From Calditrichota bacterium (lineage in GTDB: Bacteria > Calditrichota > Calditrichia > RBG-13-44-9 > J075), in assembly GCA_020434205.1 (NCBI GenBank), contig JAGRBF010000034.1, positions 1 to 32,767 of the forward strand: 32,767 nt of DNA. The letters are read 5' to 3'. The notes beneath the pieces were generated by a model. The model ran no database searches, was not told the DNA's origin, and was given only the letters and a program-made list of their open reading frames with translations. The position numbers and the translations under genes were made by a program. Positions 8,527 through 16,223 of this stretch are shown here, piece after piece (the stretch's first letter is position 1; each line of letters begins with the position of its first letter).

Positions 8527-8535
8527 TACTTGGGT
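8504..8535 (-). promoter_or_regulatory. Nested hairpin over the btuB start (candidate expression platform)
   Basis: Read on the minus strand, ACCCAA pairs with TTGGGT, and inside them CTTTC pairs with GAAAG around a GTGG loop. The structure begins 3 nt after riboswitch P1 and encloses the ATG at 8526. It is a plausible ribosome-site or start-codon sequestering hairpin. Confidence 0.4.
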
Positions 8536-8537
8536 AT

Positions 8538-8690
8538 CGGTTGAGGCCGGTCTCCTGACTCAGAGATCATCCGGCACATCCGCCTTCCCATCCCGGGGAT
8601 CCGGGACAGTGGCATCCTGGATGGCCGTCCTTCTTTACAGTTGCGGGGCAGTGGCGGATTTTCACCGCGCTTCCCGTTCACCTTCAACCG
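8538..8690 (-). ncRNA. Cobalamin (adenosylcobalamin-class) riboswitch
   Basis: On the minus strand the element reads, in order: GGGAAGCGCGGTGAAAATCC, then GCCACTGCCCCGCAACTGTA (the B12 box, around 8655-8637), a second GCCACTG, GGGAAGGCGG, then GAGTCAGGAGACCGGCC at the 3' side. These are the conserved landmarks of the cobalamin riboswitch in correct order and spacing. P1 closes it: CGGTTGAAGG (8690-8681) pairs with CCTCAACCG (8546-8538) apart from one bulged A. The gene start follows within 12 nt, so control of translation initiation is more likely than a terminator. It should repress the receptor, propeller and DUF1289 genes when B12 is plentiful. Confidence 0.97.
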
Positions 8691-8761
8691 TGAATTGATG
8701 CGGTACCAGACCGCGGGATGTCAAATAACCGAAAAAAGGGCGCAAAAACGCCGCACCAAAA

Positions 8762-8790
8762 AATATACAGTTCCCTTGCCGTTTAACCAA
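8762..8790 (-). promoter_or_regulatory. Predicted promoter of the cobalamin-riboswitch operon
   Basis: Minus strand: TTGGTT (8790-8785), a 17-nt spacer and TATATT (8767-8762), with TG directly before the -10. It lies ~70 nt upstream of riboswitch P1 and just after the terminator of the response-regulator gene. A TTGACA at ~8725 has no -10 partner. Confidence 0.5.
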
Positions 8791-8793
8791 CGG

Positions 8794-8827
8794 CAAAAAT
8801 ATTCGGCTTGCCACGCGGGGCGCCGAA
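8794..8827 (-). terminator. Intrinsic terminator after the response-regulator gene
   Basis: On the minus strand TTCGGC (8827-8822) pairs with GCCGAA (8807-8802), the intervening bases can form an inner GCC/GGC pair, and TATTTTTG follows. It lies ~20-50 nt beyond the stop at 8847. It separates the two-component operon from the B12 operon. Confidence 0.55.
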
Positions 8828-8846
8828 GGGAAGGCAAAAAACCGTC

Positions 8847-9224
8847 CTACCGGATGGACTGGCTGGTAACCTGTCCGGCGAGGGTTCGCTTAATCGCGTT
8901 GCGCAATTCGGTTAGATCGGAGGACTTCACCACGTAGGCTTCTGCGGCCCAGCTGAGGTGATTGTCCTTGAAATGCGAATAAGCGGTGTGGATAATCACC
9001 GGGAGATTGGGGTTGAGGCTCAATGCTTTGCGCAGGGCATCCAGTCCGTGCACCTTGGGCATCATCAGATCGAGAATCAGCAGATCCGGCTTTTCGTTAC
9101 GGACCTTCTGCACTGCTGCTTCTCCATCGGCGGCCAGGACCACGTCGTGCCCCATTTCCGAGATTTCCGTTTCGTACAGCAAACGTTGAGCTTCTTCATC
9201 CTCGACAATCAGAATTTTGGCCAT
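8847..9224 (-). CDS. Single-domain (CheY-like) response regulator
   Basis: 125 aa, a receiver domain and nothing else. Acidic pocket Glu8-Asp9 (ILIVEDEEAQ), phospho-acceptor Asp52 (LLILDLMMPKVHG), conserved Thr80 (IIHTAYS) and Lys100 (AYVVKSSDL) are all present, so it should be phosphorylatable. With no output domain it must act through protein contacts or as a phosphorelay intermediate. The start is well set: AAGGAAGGAG ends 8 nt before the ATG. It lies 133 nt downstream of a hybrid PAS-GAF histidine kinase gene on the same strand, and a terminator follows, so kinase plus regulator is the likely pair. Confidence 0.95.
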   Translation of the reverse strand: MAKILIVEDEEAQRLLYETEISEMGHDVVLAADGEAAVQKVRNEKPDLLILDLMMPKVHGLDALRKALSLNPNLPVIIHTAYSHFKDNHLSWAAEAYVVKSSDLTELRNAIKRTLAGQVTSQSIR

Positions 9225-9357
9225 TGAAGACTCCTTCCTTTAATGTTTAACTGAAGTTACGCAGGTATTGCGGACCACAAGGTGTCGCCTTTGCGGCCAG
9301 TAACGTCAGGTTTTAGATTGCCGCCGGTACTACACGCGATCCAGCGAACCGGGGGTT

Positions 9358-11568
9358 TCAGACAACCGTGTCAGGATTGGAATCCGGCTGCGGGGCGGAC
9401 GGAAAATGAAGGCAAAAACGCGTGCCCCCTTCTTCCGGGCTTTCCACCCCGATCGTTCCTTCATGGGCATCGACAATCTGATGCACAATGGACAAACCCA
9501 GGCCGGTACCGCTGGATTTGGTCGTAAAGAACTTGTTGAAAATCTTTTTCAGGATGGGTTGTGCTATGCCCGGGCCGTTATCGGTAATATCAATGCGAAC
9601 CCGGTCCCCATCCATGCGCGTTATCACGGTTATAAGACCGTTTTTTTCCCGCTCTTCCAGAGCTTCCAGAGCTTCCAGAGCGTTCTTCACCAGGTTGAAA
9701 ATGGCCTGGAACAACAGCCGTTCATCCCCCCACACCCAAATTGCTTCACTTTCCGATTCGTGGGAAAAGGTGGCTTGCCTTCTTTCAATGGCGTCCGCCA
9801 GCAAATTGCTCACCCGCTTTACCACGGAATTGATGTTCACGGTCTGCAACTGGGGTTTGGGCGGATTGGCGGCATTCAAAATATTGTTGAGAATGCTTTC
9901 CAGCCCTTCCACCTGTTCCCGGATAATGCGGGCGAATTTTTTGATCTGCGGGTCGTCCGGCACCTTTCTTTCTATGATACGCGCGAAACCGCCGATTGAT
10001 ACCAACGGATTGCGAATTTCGTGGGCCACCTTGGCGGACATTTCCCCGATGCCGGCCAGGCGCTCGGCCTGCAGAAGCTTTTCCTGATTCTGGGCGAGCT
10101 GGCGGTAAGCCGACTGCAAATCCACAATGCGCATTTCCAGATCGTGATACAACCGGGCATTCTCAATGGCCGTACTGGCCTGGGTGGCAAAAAGCTTCAG
10201 GCTTTCCAGATCCTCACGGGTAATTTCGCGATGAGTTATCACATTATCGGCGATAATGATGCCCAGCGGCTCGGTTTTGGAATAGAGCGGCACCAACACG
10301 AAATTATCGTTGCCAAGCACCTCGAACAGGGTCTGATCCCCGACATCCGTTTGCCGGGATTCGCTGCCGGGAAAGGCCCTGTTTTCGACTTTTAGCAGAC
10401 GGCGATTATTGAGAGCTTCTATTAGAACATGATCGGTCCGGTGCAGGGGAACATAAATTTTTCGCACAATTTCGTTGACCCCGCGATCCACCCCTTCCAG
10501 GTCGATGGCATAACTTTTTACAATGTCGCGCAAGTGTTTGTTCTGGGCATTTAGGACGTCCCAGATCTGGCTGGCTTCGTTGGGATTGGAAGGGCCGATG
10601 GCCAGGCTGCCTTGTAAACACGCGGTTTCCTGGTCCACCAGCACCAGAAAAGCCCGGTTAAAACGCAACCCTTCCCCGGCGGTTATGCCGATCAGAATGT
10701 ATTTGAGGATTTCGTCCAGGTGATGGGTGCCGTGCAGGATGTCGTTGAGTTCGTTGAGCTTGGACAGCTCCCGGATGGTGCGCAGCAGCTCCATTTCCAG
10801 GGCCTTGCGGGGGCTGATATCCTTGATGATCTCCGAGCTGCCCAGATAGTTGCGGTTTTCATCCATCACCCGGGTAATGGAAATATCGACGTGAATGCGA
10901 TGTCCGTCCCGGTGAATGCGCTGGGTTTCAAAATTCTGCAGGGCGCCGTCTTTCTCCAGCTCTTTTTTGATGTTGCCGCGCTCCCCCATTTCCCGCAGCT
11001 CGTTCGGCACCAGAATCGCCACGTCCCTGCCGAGAATTTCTTCCTCGCTGTAGCCGAAGAGCTTTTCAGCGCCCTTGTTCCAGCCCTGGATCCGGTCTTC
11101 CGGATCGAGAAAAATAATGGCGTCCTCGGAAATGTTGATGATGGTGGCGTAAAGTTTCTGGCGTTCCCGGAGGGTTTCGCGCAGCTTTTCGTTTTCGGTA
11201 ACGTCGATGCCAACCCGCAGCACCCCTTCCGAGGTCACACCATCACTGGCGTAAACGGGAAAGTTGAAGAACTCCAGGAAGACCTCTTCCCCGCCTTCCC
11301 CAACCAGGGTTTTCACCAGGGTTTTCTGGACCTCATGGGCGGGGGTTTGGAACACCTGCACCGGGCAATCCGAGCAATCCGGGGCGCAGACCCACTGCAT
11401 CTGGCCGCACCCGGCTTCCTGGCCCACCGCAATTTCCGGCAGGCGATCGGCCATAAAACGGTTGAACCAGCGGATTTTATTGTCGGCGTCCACCAGGTAA
11501 AAGTACATGGGATACTGGCCGACGATGCGATCCAGCAATCGCAAAATATCGTTTAATTCATCTATCAT
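9358..11568 (-). CDS. Sensor histidine kinase, PAS-PAS-GAF-HisKA-HATPase
   Basis: 736 aa from the ATG at 11568 (GGAG 7 nt upstream); an alternative ATG at 11601, also with GGAG, would add 11 basic residues. No membrane segment, so it is a soluble sensor. PAS1 (~10-125) includes a four-Cys cluster (Cys54, 61, 65, 68) in GQMQWVCAPDCSDCPV. PAS2 (~135-255) contains DRIQGWNKGAEKLFGYSEEE. GAF (~275-480) follows, then a coiled linker. The H-box is VAHEIRNPLVSIGGF with His516. N-box is FNLVKNALEAL (Asn625/629), G1 DNGPGI (663-668), G2 SGTGLGLSIVHQIV (~685-700). It probably phosphorylates the CheY-like regulator encoded downstream. Signal unknown; the Cys cluster suggests redox or metal sensing (inference). 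A consensus promoter lies at 11706-11734. Confidence 0.95.
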   Translation of the reverse strand: MIDELNDILRLLDRIVGQYPMYFYLVDADNKIRWFNRFMADRLPEIAVGQEAGCGQMQWVCAPDCSDCPVQVFQTPAHEVQKTLVKTLVGEGGEEVFLEFFNFPVYASDGVTSEGVLRVGIDVTENEKLRETLRERQKLYATIINISEDAIIFLDPEDRIQGWNKGAEKLFGYSEEEILGRDVAILVPNELREMGERGNIKKELEKDGALQNFETQRIHRDGHRIHVDISITRVMDENRNYLGSSEIIKDISPRKALEMELLRTIRELSKLNELNDILHGTHHLDEILKYILIGITAGEGLRFNRAFLVLVDQETACLQGSLAIGPSNPNEASQIWDVLNAQNKHLRDIVKSYAIDLEGVDRGVNEIVRKIYVPLHRTDHVLIEALNNRRLLKVENRAFPGSESRQTDVGDQTLFEVLGNDNFVLVPLYSKTEPLGIIIADNVITHREITREDLESLKLFATQASTAIENARLYHDLEMRIVDLQSAYRQLAQNQEKLLQAERLAGIGEMSAKVAHEIRNPLVSIGGFARIIERKVPDDPQIKKFARIIREQVEGLESILNNILNAANPPKPQLQTVNINSVVKRVSNLLADAIERRQATFSHESESEAIWVWGDERLLFQAIFNLVKNALEALEALEEREKNGLITVITRMDGDRVRIDITDNGPGIAQPILKKIFNKFFTTKSSGTGLGLSIVHQIVDAHEGTIGVESPEEGGTRFCLHFPSAPQPDSNPDTVV
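9654..9680. repeat. Three exact tandem copies of a 9-bp unit inside the kinase gene
   Basis: CTTCCAGAG is repeated three times in frame and encodes an ALEALEALE run just after the N-box of the kinase ATPase domain. Slippage would change length by three residues per unit without a frameshift. Confidence 0.85.
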
Positions 11569-11705
11569 CGTGTTTCTCCGTCGCGTGGCGGGGACGGACA
11601 TTCGGTGAACTCCGGGGCAAAAGCAGCGTTAGTTACATCATCCGGCGGGCCCATCCCGGGAGCCCGTTTTCCCCGATCCGGAATAAGCGCGGCTTGCCTG
11701 GTATC

Positions 11706-11734
11706 ATTATACAACGCGGCAATCCGGGAATCAA
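11706..11734 (-). promoter_or_regulatory. Predicted sigma70 promoter of the histidine kinase operon
   Basis: Minus strand: TTGATT (11734-11729), a 17-nt spacer and a perfect TATAAT (11711-11706). It is the closest match to consensus in the window. The leader to the kinase start would be ~100-130 nt. Confidence 0.6.
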
Positions 11735-11782
11735 CCGCTGCCGTCACGCGGGGGCGATTTGTCCGCGCAACCCATTTTCCGC

Positions 11783-11811
11783 TTGGGCGCGGGGAGCCCC
11801 GGCTGTAAATT
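11783..11811 (+). promoter_or_regulatory. Predicted promoter of lptF-lptG-pentapeptide operon
   Basis: Plus strand: TTGGGC (11783-11788), a 17-nt spacer and TAAATT (11806-11811), ~55 nt before the lptF ATG and divergent from the kinase promoter. The spacer holds a GGGGAGCCCC inverted repeat that could be an operator or chance. Confidence 0.42.
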
Positions 11812-11865
11812 GAGCCCTTGAACTGATCAGCACGAATCCGGGCACCGCCTTAACCACCGAACCTC

Positions 11866-13290
11866 ATGACCACCATTTCCCGATACATCATTCGCGAGCA
11901 CCTGCCGCCCTTCTTTTTCTCCCTGGCGGTTATCATGTTCGTTTTTGTGACCAAGTTTATCGTGCAATACATCGGCAAGCTGTTCGGCAAAGGTCTTTCC
12001 ACCCTGACCATTCTGGAGTTCGTTTATCTGAATCTGGCCTGGATGCTGGCTCTGGCCATTCCCATGGCGGTGCTGATCGCCTCGCTGATGGCCTTCGGCC
12101 GCCTTTCCGCGGACAACGAGATCACTATTCTCAAGACCTCGGGGATCAACCTCTACCGCATCATCAGCCCGGTTTTGATCTGGGCCGCTTTGCTGACCCT
12201 GGGCATGATCTGGTATAACGATGTGGTGCTGCCGGAATACAACCACCGGGCCCGCCAGCTGGCCCACAGCATCACCCGTAAAAATCCGGCTTTTTCCCTC
12301 GAAGAGGGGCTTTTCATGAAGGAAAAGAACCTCAATATTTTTGTCGAAGAAATTCAGCGTCCCCTGGAAACCGAACTGACCCGCAACAGCAATCTGGTCG
12401 ATCCGGAATACGACGGTCCCGAGCAGGGCAACGATCGCCTGCGCAATATCACCATCTTCGACGCAAGTGCTCCGGGACTTCAGCGCACCATTACCGCCCA
12501 ATACGGCTACCTGCGTTTCGACCGGGCCCGGGAGCAGTTGGTCTTCAACCTCTTCAACGGGGAAATTCACGAGATCGACACCCGGGATTATTCCGAATAC
12601 CGGCGGGTGGCCTTCCAGCGCAACCAGTTTAACCTCCAGGCCGACGACCAGGTTTTCAAGCGGGTGGAGCAAAAGCAGCGCGGGGATCGGGAAATGCCCA
12701 TCGATACCATGCGGGCCATTGTGGACCGCCGCGAGGCTTCGATGGTGGAGGAAATTGCGCGCCGCAAGGAGATTCTGGCGGAAATGCTGCCCCCGGCGGA
12801 CAGCCTGCATCTGGACCGGGCGGACACCAGCCTGGCGGTAAGCCCGGACAAACTCTACCTGGCCTCGGTTACCGCCACCCGCAAGGTGCAGAGCAACCTG
12901 CAGCGGGTCAATACCTCCCTGAACACCACCCGGGAGCTGCGGCGACAGGTTTATAAATACGAGGTGGAAATCCAGAAAAAGTACTCCATCCCCTTCGCCT
13001 GTATCGTTTTTGTGCTGGTGGGAGCCCCGCTGGGCATTCGGGCCCGCAAAGGTTCCATCGCCATCGGGGTGGCCTTTTCGATCGGCTTTTTCCTGCTTTA
13101 CTGGGTCTGCCTGATCGGCGGCGAGGATCTGGCGGACCGGCAGTTGCTGGAACCCTGGCTGGCCATGTGGATTCCCAATATTCTGGTGGGGGGCATGGGA
13201 CTTTATCTGACCATCCGCACCGTTCAGGAAACCCAATTCTTTAACTGGGAGCGGCTGCCCGCCTTTGTGGGGCGTTTTTTTAAGGATTGA
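11866..13290 (+). CDS. lptF: LPS export permease LptF (YjgP/YjgQ family)
   Basis: 474 aa, longer than the ~360 aa proteobacterial LptF, as is common in FCB-group members. The N-terminus RYIIREHLPPFFFSLAVIMF is typical. TM helices ~15-36, 55-76 and 97-118 flank the coupling motif MAFGRLSADNEITILKTSGI. A large periplasmic domain (~125-370) includes a beta-jellyroll and a helical or coiled stretch (~285-370) not found in short LptF. Then come TM helices ~375-392, 397-417 and 430-450 with the family motif VGAPLGIRARKGS. With LptG and the ATPase LptB (not in the window) it extracts LPS from the inner membrane for the Lpt bridge. The start ATG has no evident Shine-Dalgarno. The stop overlaps the lptG start (TGATG). 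Confidence 0.95.
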   Translation: MTTISRYIIREHLPPFFFSLAVIMFVFVTKFIVQYIGKLFGKGLSTLTILEFVYLNLAWMLALAIPMAVLIASLMAFGRLSADNEITILKTSGINLYRIISPVLIWAALLTLGMIWYNDVVLPEYNHRARQLAHSITRKNPAFSLEEGLFMKEKNLNIFVEEIQRPLETELTRNSNLVDPEYDGPEQGNDRLRNITIFDASAPGLQRTITAQYGYLRFDRAREQLVFNLFNGEIHEIDTRDYSEYRRVAFQRNQFNLQADDQVFKRVEQKQRGDREMPIDTMRAIVDRREASMVEEIARRKEILAEMLPPADSLHLDRADTSLAVSPDKLYLASVTATRKVQSNLQRVNTSLNTTRELRRQVYKYEVEIQKKYSIPFACIVFVLVGAPLGIRARKGSIAIGVAFSIGFFLLYWVCLIGGEDLADRQLLEPWLAMWIPNILVGGMGLYLTIRTVQETQFFNWERLPAFVGRFFKD

Positions 13291-14375
13291 TGATGAAGAT
13301 TCTGGACCGCTACATCGTAAACAAGTTTCTGGCCATCCTGTTTATGGCATCCATGGCCTTCGTGGTGCTTTTTGTGGTGGTGGACCTCATTGAAAATCTG
13401 GATCGGTTTTTAAACAGCCAGGCCACTCTGGTCCAGGGTTTTCTGTATTACCTGTATTACATCCCCCAGATTATTTTGCTGACCCTCCCGGTAAACATGC
13501 TGCTGAGCAGCCTTTTTTCCCTGGGGAGCATGTCCCAGTACAATGAGCTGATCGCCTGTATGTCCGCGGGGGTCAGCTTGTACCGCCTGGTGTTGCCCAT
13601 AATGATCCTGGCCTTTTTTATCAGCATTGGGGCCGGGGTTTTCGGAGAAACCCTGGTTCCGGAAGCCAACCGGGCCCGTCTGGACATCTGGCGCTACGAA
13701 ATTCGCAAGGAGCCGCGGGACCAGGCCCGCAATCGCTCCCAGCTGGCCCTGCAGGACTACGGAAACAGGCAGATCAACATTTCCTATTACGACGGGAAAC
13801 GCAAGATGATCAACAAGGCCTCGATCGTGGAGATCCGCGACAACGAGGTGCAACAGCGTTGGGACGTGCGCAAGATGATCTGGGAGCCGGACAGCAGTTC
13901 CTGGCAGATGGTGGGGGTTATCCACCGCGTTTTGTCCGACAGCGGGGAGCAAATCACCGAATACGACAGCCTGGTTTATCGCAACACCCGGATTTTGCCG
14001 GAAGATCTTCAGGAGCTGCAGATCCAGCCCGAGGAAATGAACTACCAGGAACTGGCGGCCTTTGTGGACAATATGCGCAGCATCGGGGTGGACGCCCGCA
14101 AATGGCTGGCCGACCTGCACATGAAAATCTCCTACCCCTTTGCCAATTTTATCATCGTTTTGTTCGGGGCACCGCTGGCTTCCCGCAAACGGCGCAGCGG
14201 CCCGGCCATCGGTTTCGCGCTGGCCTTGCTGATCAGCTTCGTCTATTTTCTGTTTATGCGCAGCGGGCAGGTGCTGGGGCACAAAGGCGCCCTGGATCCC
14301 ATGGTCGGGGCCTGGATCGGCAACGTTATCTTCGGGACCGGCGGCCTCCTGATGATGATGCTAATGCGCAAATAA
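13290..14375 (+). CDS. lptG: LPS export permease LptG
   Basis: 361 aa from the ATG at 13290, which overlaps the lptF stop as TGATG. A second ATG at 13293 has the better spacing (6 nt) from AAGGA. N-terminal KILDRYIVNKFLAILFMASM, TM helices in the first ~125 residues with the coupling region LFSLGSMSQYNELIACMSAG, a periplasmic beta domain (~130-280), and C-terminal TM helices with FGAPLASRKRRSGPAIGFAL. Pairs with LptF as the heterodimeric membrane part of the LptBFG exporter. The length is normal for the family, unlike the enlarged partner. Translation is probably coupled to lptF. Confidence 0.95.
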   Translation: MMKILDRYIVNKFLAILFMASMAFVVLFVVVDLIENLDRFLNSQATLVQGFLYYLYYIPQIILLTLPVNMLLSSLFSLGSMSQYNELIACMSAGVSLYRLVLPIMILAFFISIGAGVFGETLVPEANRARLDIWRYEIRKEPRDQARNRSQLALQDYGNRQINISYYDGKRKMINKASIVEIRDNEVQQRWDVRKMIWEPDSSSWQMVGVIHRVLSDSGEQITEYDSLVYRNTRILPEDLQELQIQPEEMNYQELAAFVDNMRSIGVDARKWLADLHMKISYPFANFIIVLFGAPLASRKRRSGPAIGFALALLISFVYFLFMRSGQVLGHKGALDPMVGAWIGNVIFGTGGLLMMMLMRK

Positions 14376-14389
14376 ACCAGGGAGCCTCC

Positions 14390-14989
14390 ATGACCCTCTC
14401 CCCTTTTGCTGCCAATCGTTTTGAATTCGAGGACCAGACCTTCCAGGACATTACCGATCTGGGCGGGGATATGAGCCACCGCCGGTTTACCGGCTGCACC
14501 TTCCGCAAATGCCGCTTCACCGAAAGCAACCTGACCGGGGTCCATTTCGACGATTGCCGCCTTGTCGAATGCCAGTTCACCCTCTGCAACCTCAACGACG
14601 TCAAACTTCAGGAGGTAACCTTCGCCACCTGCAAATTGGTGGGGCTGGATTTTACCGTCTGCGATTCTTTTTTGCTGGAGATGAAGTTGGAGGACTGTAT
14701 GCTCAGCGGTGCCAATTTTTCCCGGATGAGCCTGGAGGGTCAGAATTTCGGGGGCTGCGAGCTGCACAACTGCGATTTTATCGGGGCGGACCTCAGGAAA
14801 GCGGATTTCAGCGGGGCGGATTTACACAACAGCGTATTTCATCATACCGATCTGCGCAACTGCGATTTCCGCGATGCCCGCAACTACCTGATCAATCCCA
14901 CCGAAAACAAACTGGCCAAAGCGCGTTTTTCCTGGCCGGAAGCCCTGGCCCTGCTGGAGGTGCTGGAAATCGAGGTAAAGGTCCTGTAG
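14390..14989 (+). CDS. Pentapeptide-repeat protein
   Basis: 199 aa from the ATG at 14390, preceded by AGGGAG at 5-nt spacing and starting 14 nt after lptG. Residues ~30-165 consist of pentapeptide repeats of A(D/N)LxX type, many with Cys in the outer position (CTFRKCRFTESNLTGVHF, LEDCMLSGANF, GADLRKADFSGADLHNSVF), predicting a right-handed quadrilateral beta-helix. There is no signal peptide or TM helix, so it is cytosolic. Some family members (Qnr, McbG) protect DNA gyrase, but these repeats alone do not show that. The function is unknown; its place in the lpt operon is the only clue. Confidence 0.9.
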   Translation: MTLSPFAANRFEFEDQTFQDITDLGGDMSHRRFTGCTFRKCRFTESNLTGVHFDDCRLVECQFTLCNLNDVKLQEVTFATCKLVGLDFTVCDSFLLEMKLEDCMLSGANFSRMSLEGQNFGGCELHNCDFIGADLRKADFSGADLHNSVFHHTDLRNCDFRDARNYLINPTENKLAKARFSWPEALALLEVLEIEVKVL

Positions 14990-14999
14990 ATACGAGGCA

Positions 15000-16100
15000 T
15001 TACCAGGTGCGAATATGGTTCAACACCCGCACCACGCTGGAAGGGGAAACCAGCAGGTTGGTGTAGCTGGCGTTGGCCAGCGGGCAATAACATTCCTTCT
15101 GACGAATGCTTTTGCGGATTTTGGCCGCCTGACCGCTGCGCCATATTTTTTTGAAGTCGTAGTTTTCTTTGCGCAGATTTCCCATGGAATCCGCCCGGAT
15201 ACAACAGGGCCAAACCTCTCCGTCCGGGGAAATCTGGGCGGACATCACCCCCGCGAAACAGGGTATTACCTGAGTGCGCTGGTCGAGAATCTTTTTCACC
15301 AGATCGTAATACTCATACCGGAAACCCTGGGCAATGGCGGCCACCCCGCTCTGCTTACGCTTGCGCATCTCCTCCCTTAAAAAGTCTATGGCGCCGGCAT
15401 ATTTTTCCAGTTGCGGGTTGATGGGTTCCCCGATGGTGCCCAGTTCTACCCGCTCCTCGGCGATCTCGGTGATGTAGGAATCGGGTTCCAGGGGAATCAG
15501 GCCGTCGTAAATGTCCCGAAATTCGTCCACGTTGTAATTGGAAATGACGGTGTGGATGCCCAGGGTAAAATTTTTGTAGCGTTTGAGTTCCTTGAGCTTC
15601 TCATAGGTCTTCATGGCCCGCTCGAAATTGTTTTTCAGGCCGCGCACCTCATCGTGTTTTTCCCCGAGTTGGTCCAGGGAAACATTGATGATCACATCCG
15701 AGTTGGGGCACCCTTCCACAATTTCCTCGGCCAGTTCCGGAATCCGGTGGTAAAGGCTGGCGTTGGTGGGAATGTTGATAATCCCCGGCGAGGTGTGCTG
15801 GTAAGCGGACTTGATAACCTTGGCAATGTCCTTGCGCAGAAAAGGCTCCCCGCCGCTGAAGGTAAACCAGTAGGGGGCCTTGCCGAGGTTGGCGAACAGT
15901 TTGTCGTATTCTTCCAGGGTAAAATTATTAACCCGCTTGAGGTAGACATTGCAGGTCCGGCAGCGCGAATTGCAGGAATAAAGCAGGCTGATGGTAATGT
16001 TGACCGGATAGAGAAATCCGGAACCGACCGCACGCTGGACCTGAAAAGCCGGCAGTTTGGAAACCAGTTGGATCTTCTTCACAGTGGGATTCATGGTCAT
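15000..16100 (-). CDS. Radical SAM protein with SPASM-like C-terminal cysteines
   Basis: 366 aa. The [4Fe-4S]-SAM motif is SCNSRCRTCNV (Cys43, Cys47, Cys50), followed by FSGGEPFLRKDI (81-92, SAM-binding GGEP). The C-terminal region has PCFAGVMSAQISPDGEVWPCC (Cys281, 299, 300) and ECYCPLANA (Cys337, 339), resembling a SPASM/twitch auxiliary cluster domain. SPASM enzymes usually modify peptides or proteins; a few act on sugars or lipids. No small substrate peptide is evident next to it, so the substrate is unknown. The start at 16100 has AAGGA ~10 nt upstream. It converges on the pentapeptide gene with a 10-nt gap, and follows the FG-GAP gene by 160 nt on the same strand. Confidence 0.88.
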   Translation of the reverse strand: MTMNPTVKKIQLVSKLPAFQVQRAVGSGFLYPVNITISLLYSCNSRCRTCNVYLKRVNNFTLEEYDKLFANLGKAPYWFTFSGGEPFLRKDIAKVIKSAYQHTSPGIINIPTNASLYHRIPELAEEIVEGCPNSDVIINVSLDQLGEKHDEVRGLKNNFERAMKTYEKLKELKRYKNFTLGIHTVISNYNVDEFRDIYDGLIPLEPDSYITEIAEERVELGTIGEPINPQLEKYAGAIDFLREEMRKRKQSGVAAIAQGFRYEYYDLVKKILDQRTQVIPCFAGVMSAQISPDGEVWPCCIRADSMGNLRKENYDFKKIWRSGQAAKIRKSIRQKECYCPLANASYTNLLVSPSSVVRVLNHIRTW

Positions 16101-16223
16101 AGGGCAGTCGTCCTTCGATCCTCATGATCGGATGGGCATCAACAAATCTGTAGGCGGGGTAACTACACGAACGCCGGACATCCCCCAAAAATGTCCGCGA
16201 AGGTGAGACTCGAGGTGAGGAAC

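Noticed and set aside
11827-13236. 469-aa minus-strand open frame over lptF
   Set aside because: His/Gln-rich shadow of a membrane protein gene; no membrane segments or motifs.
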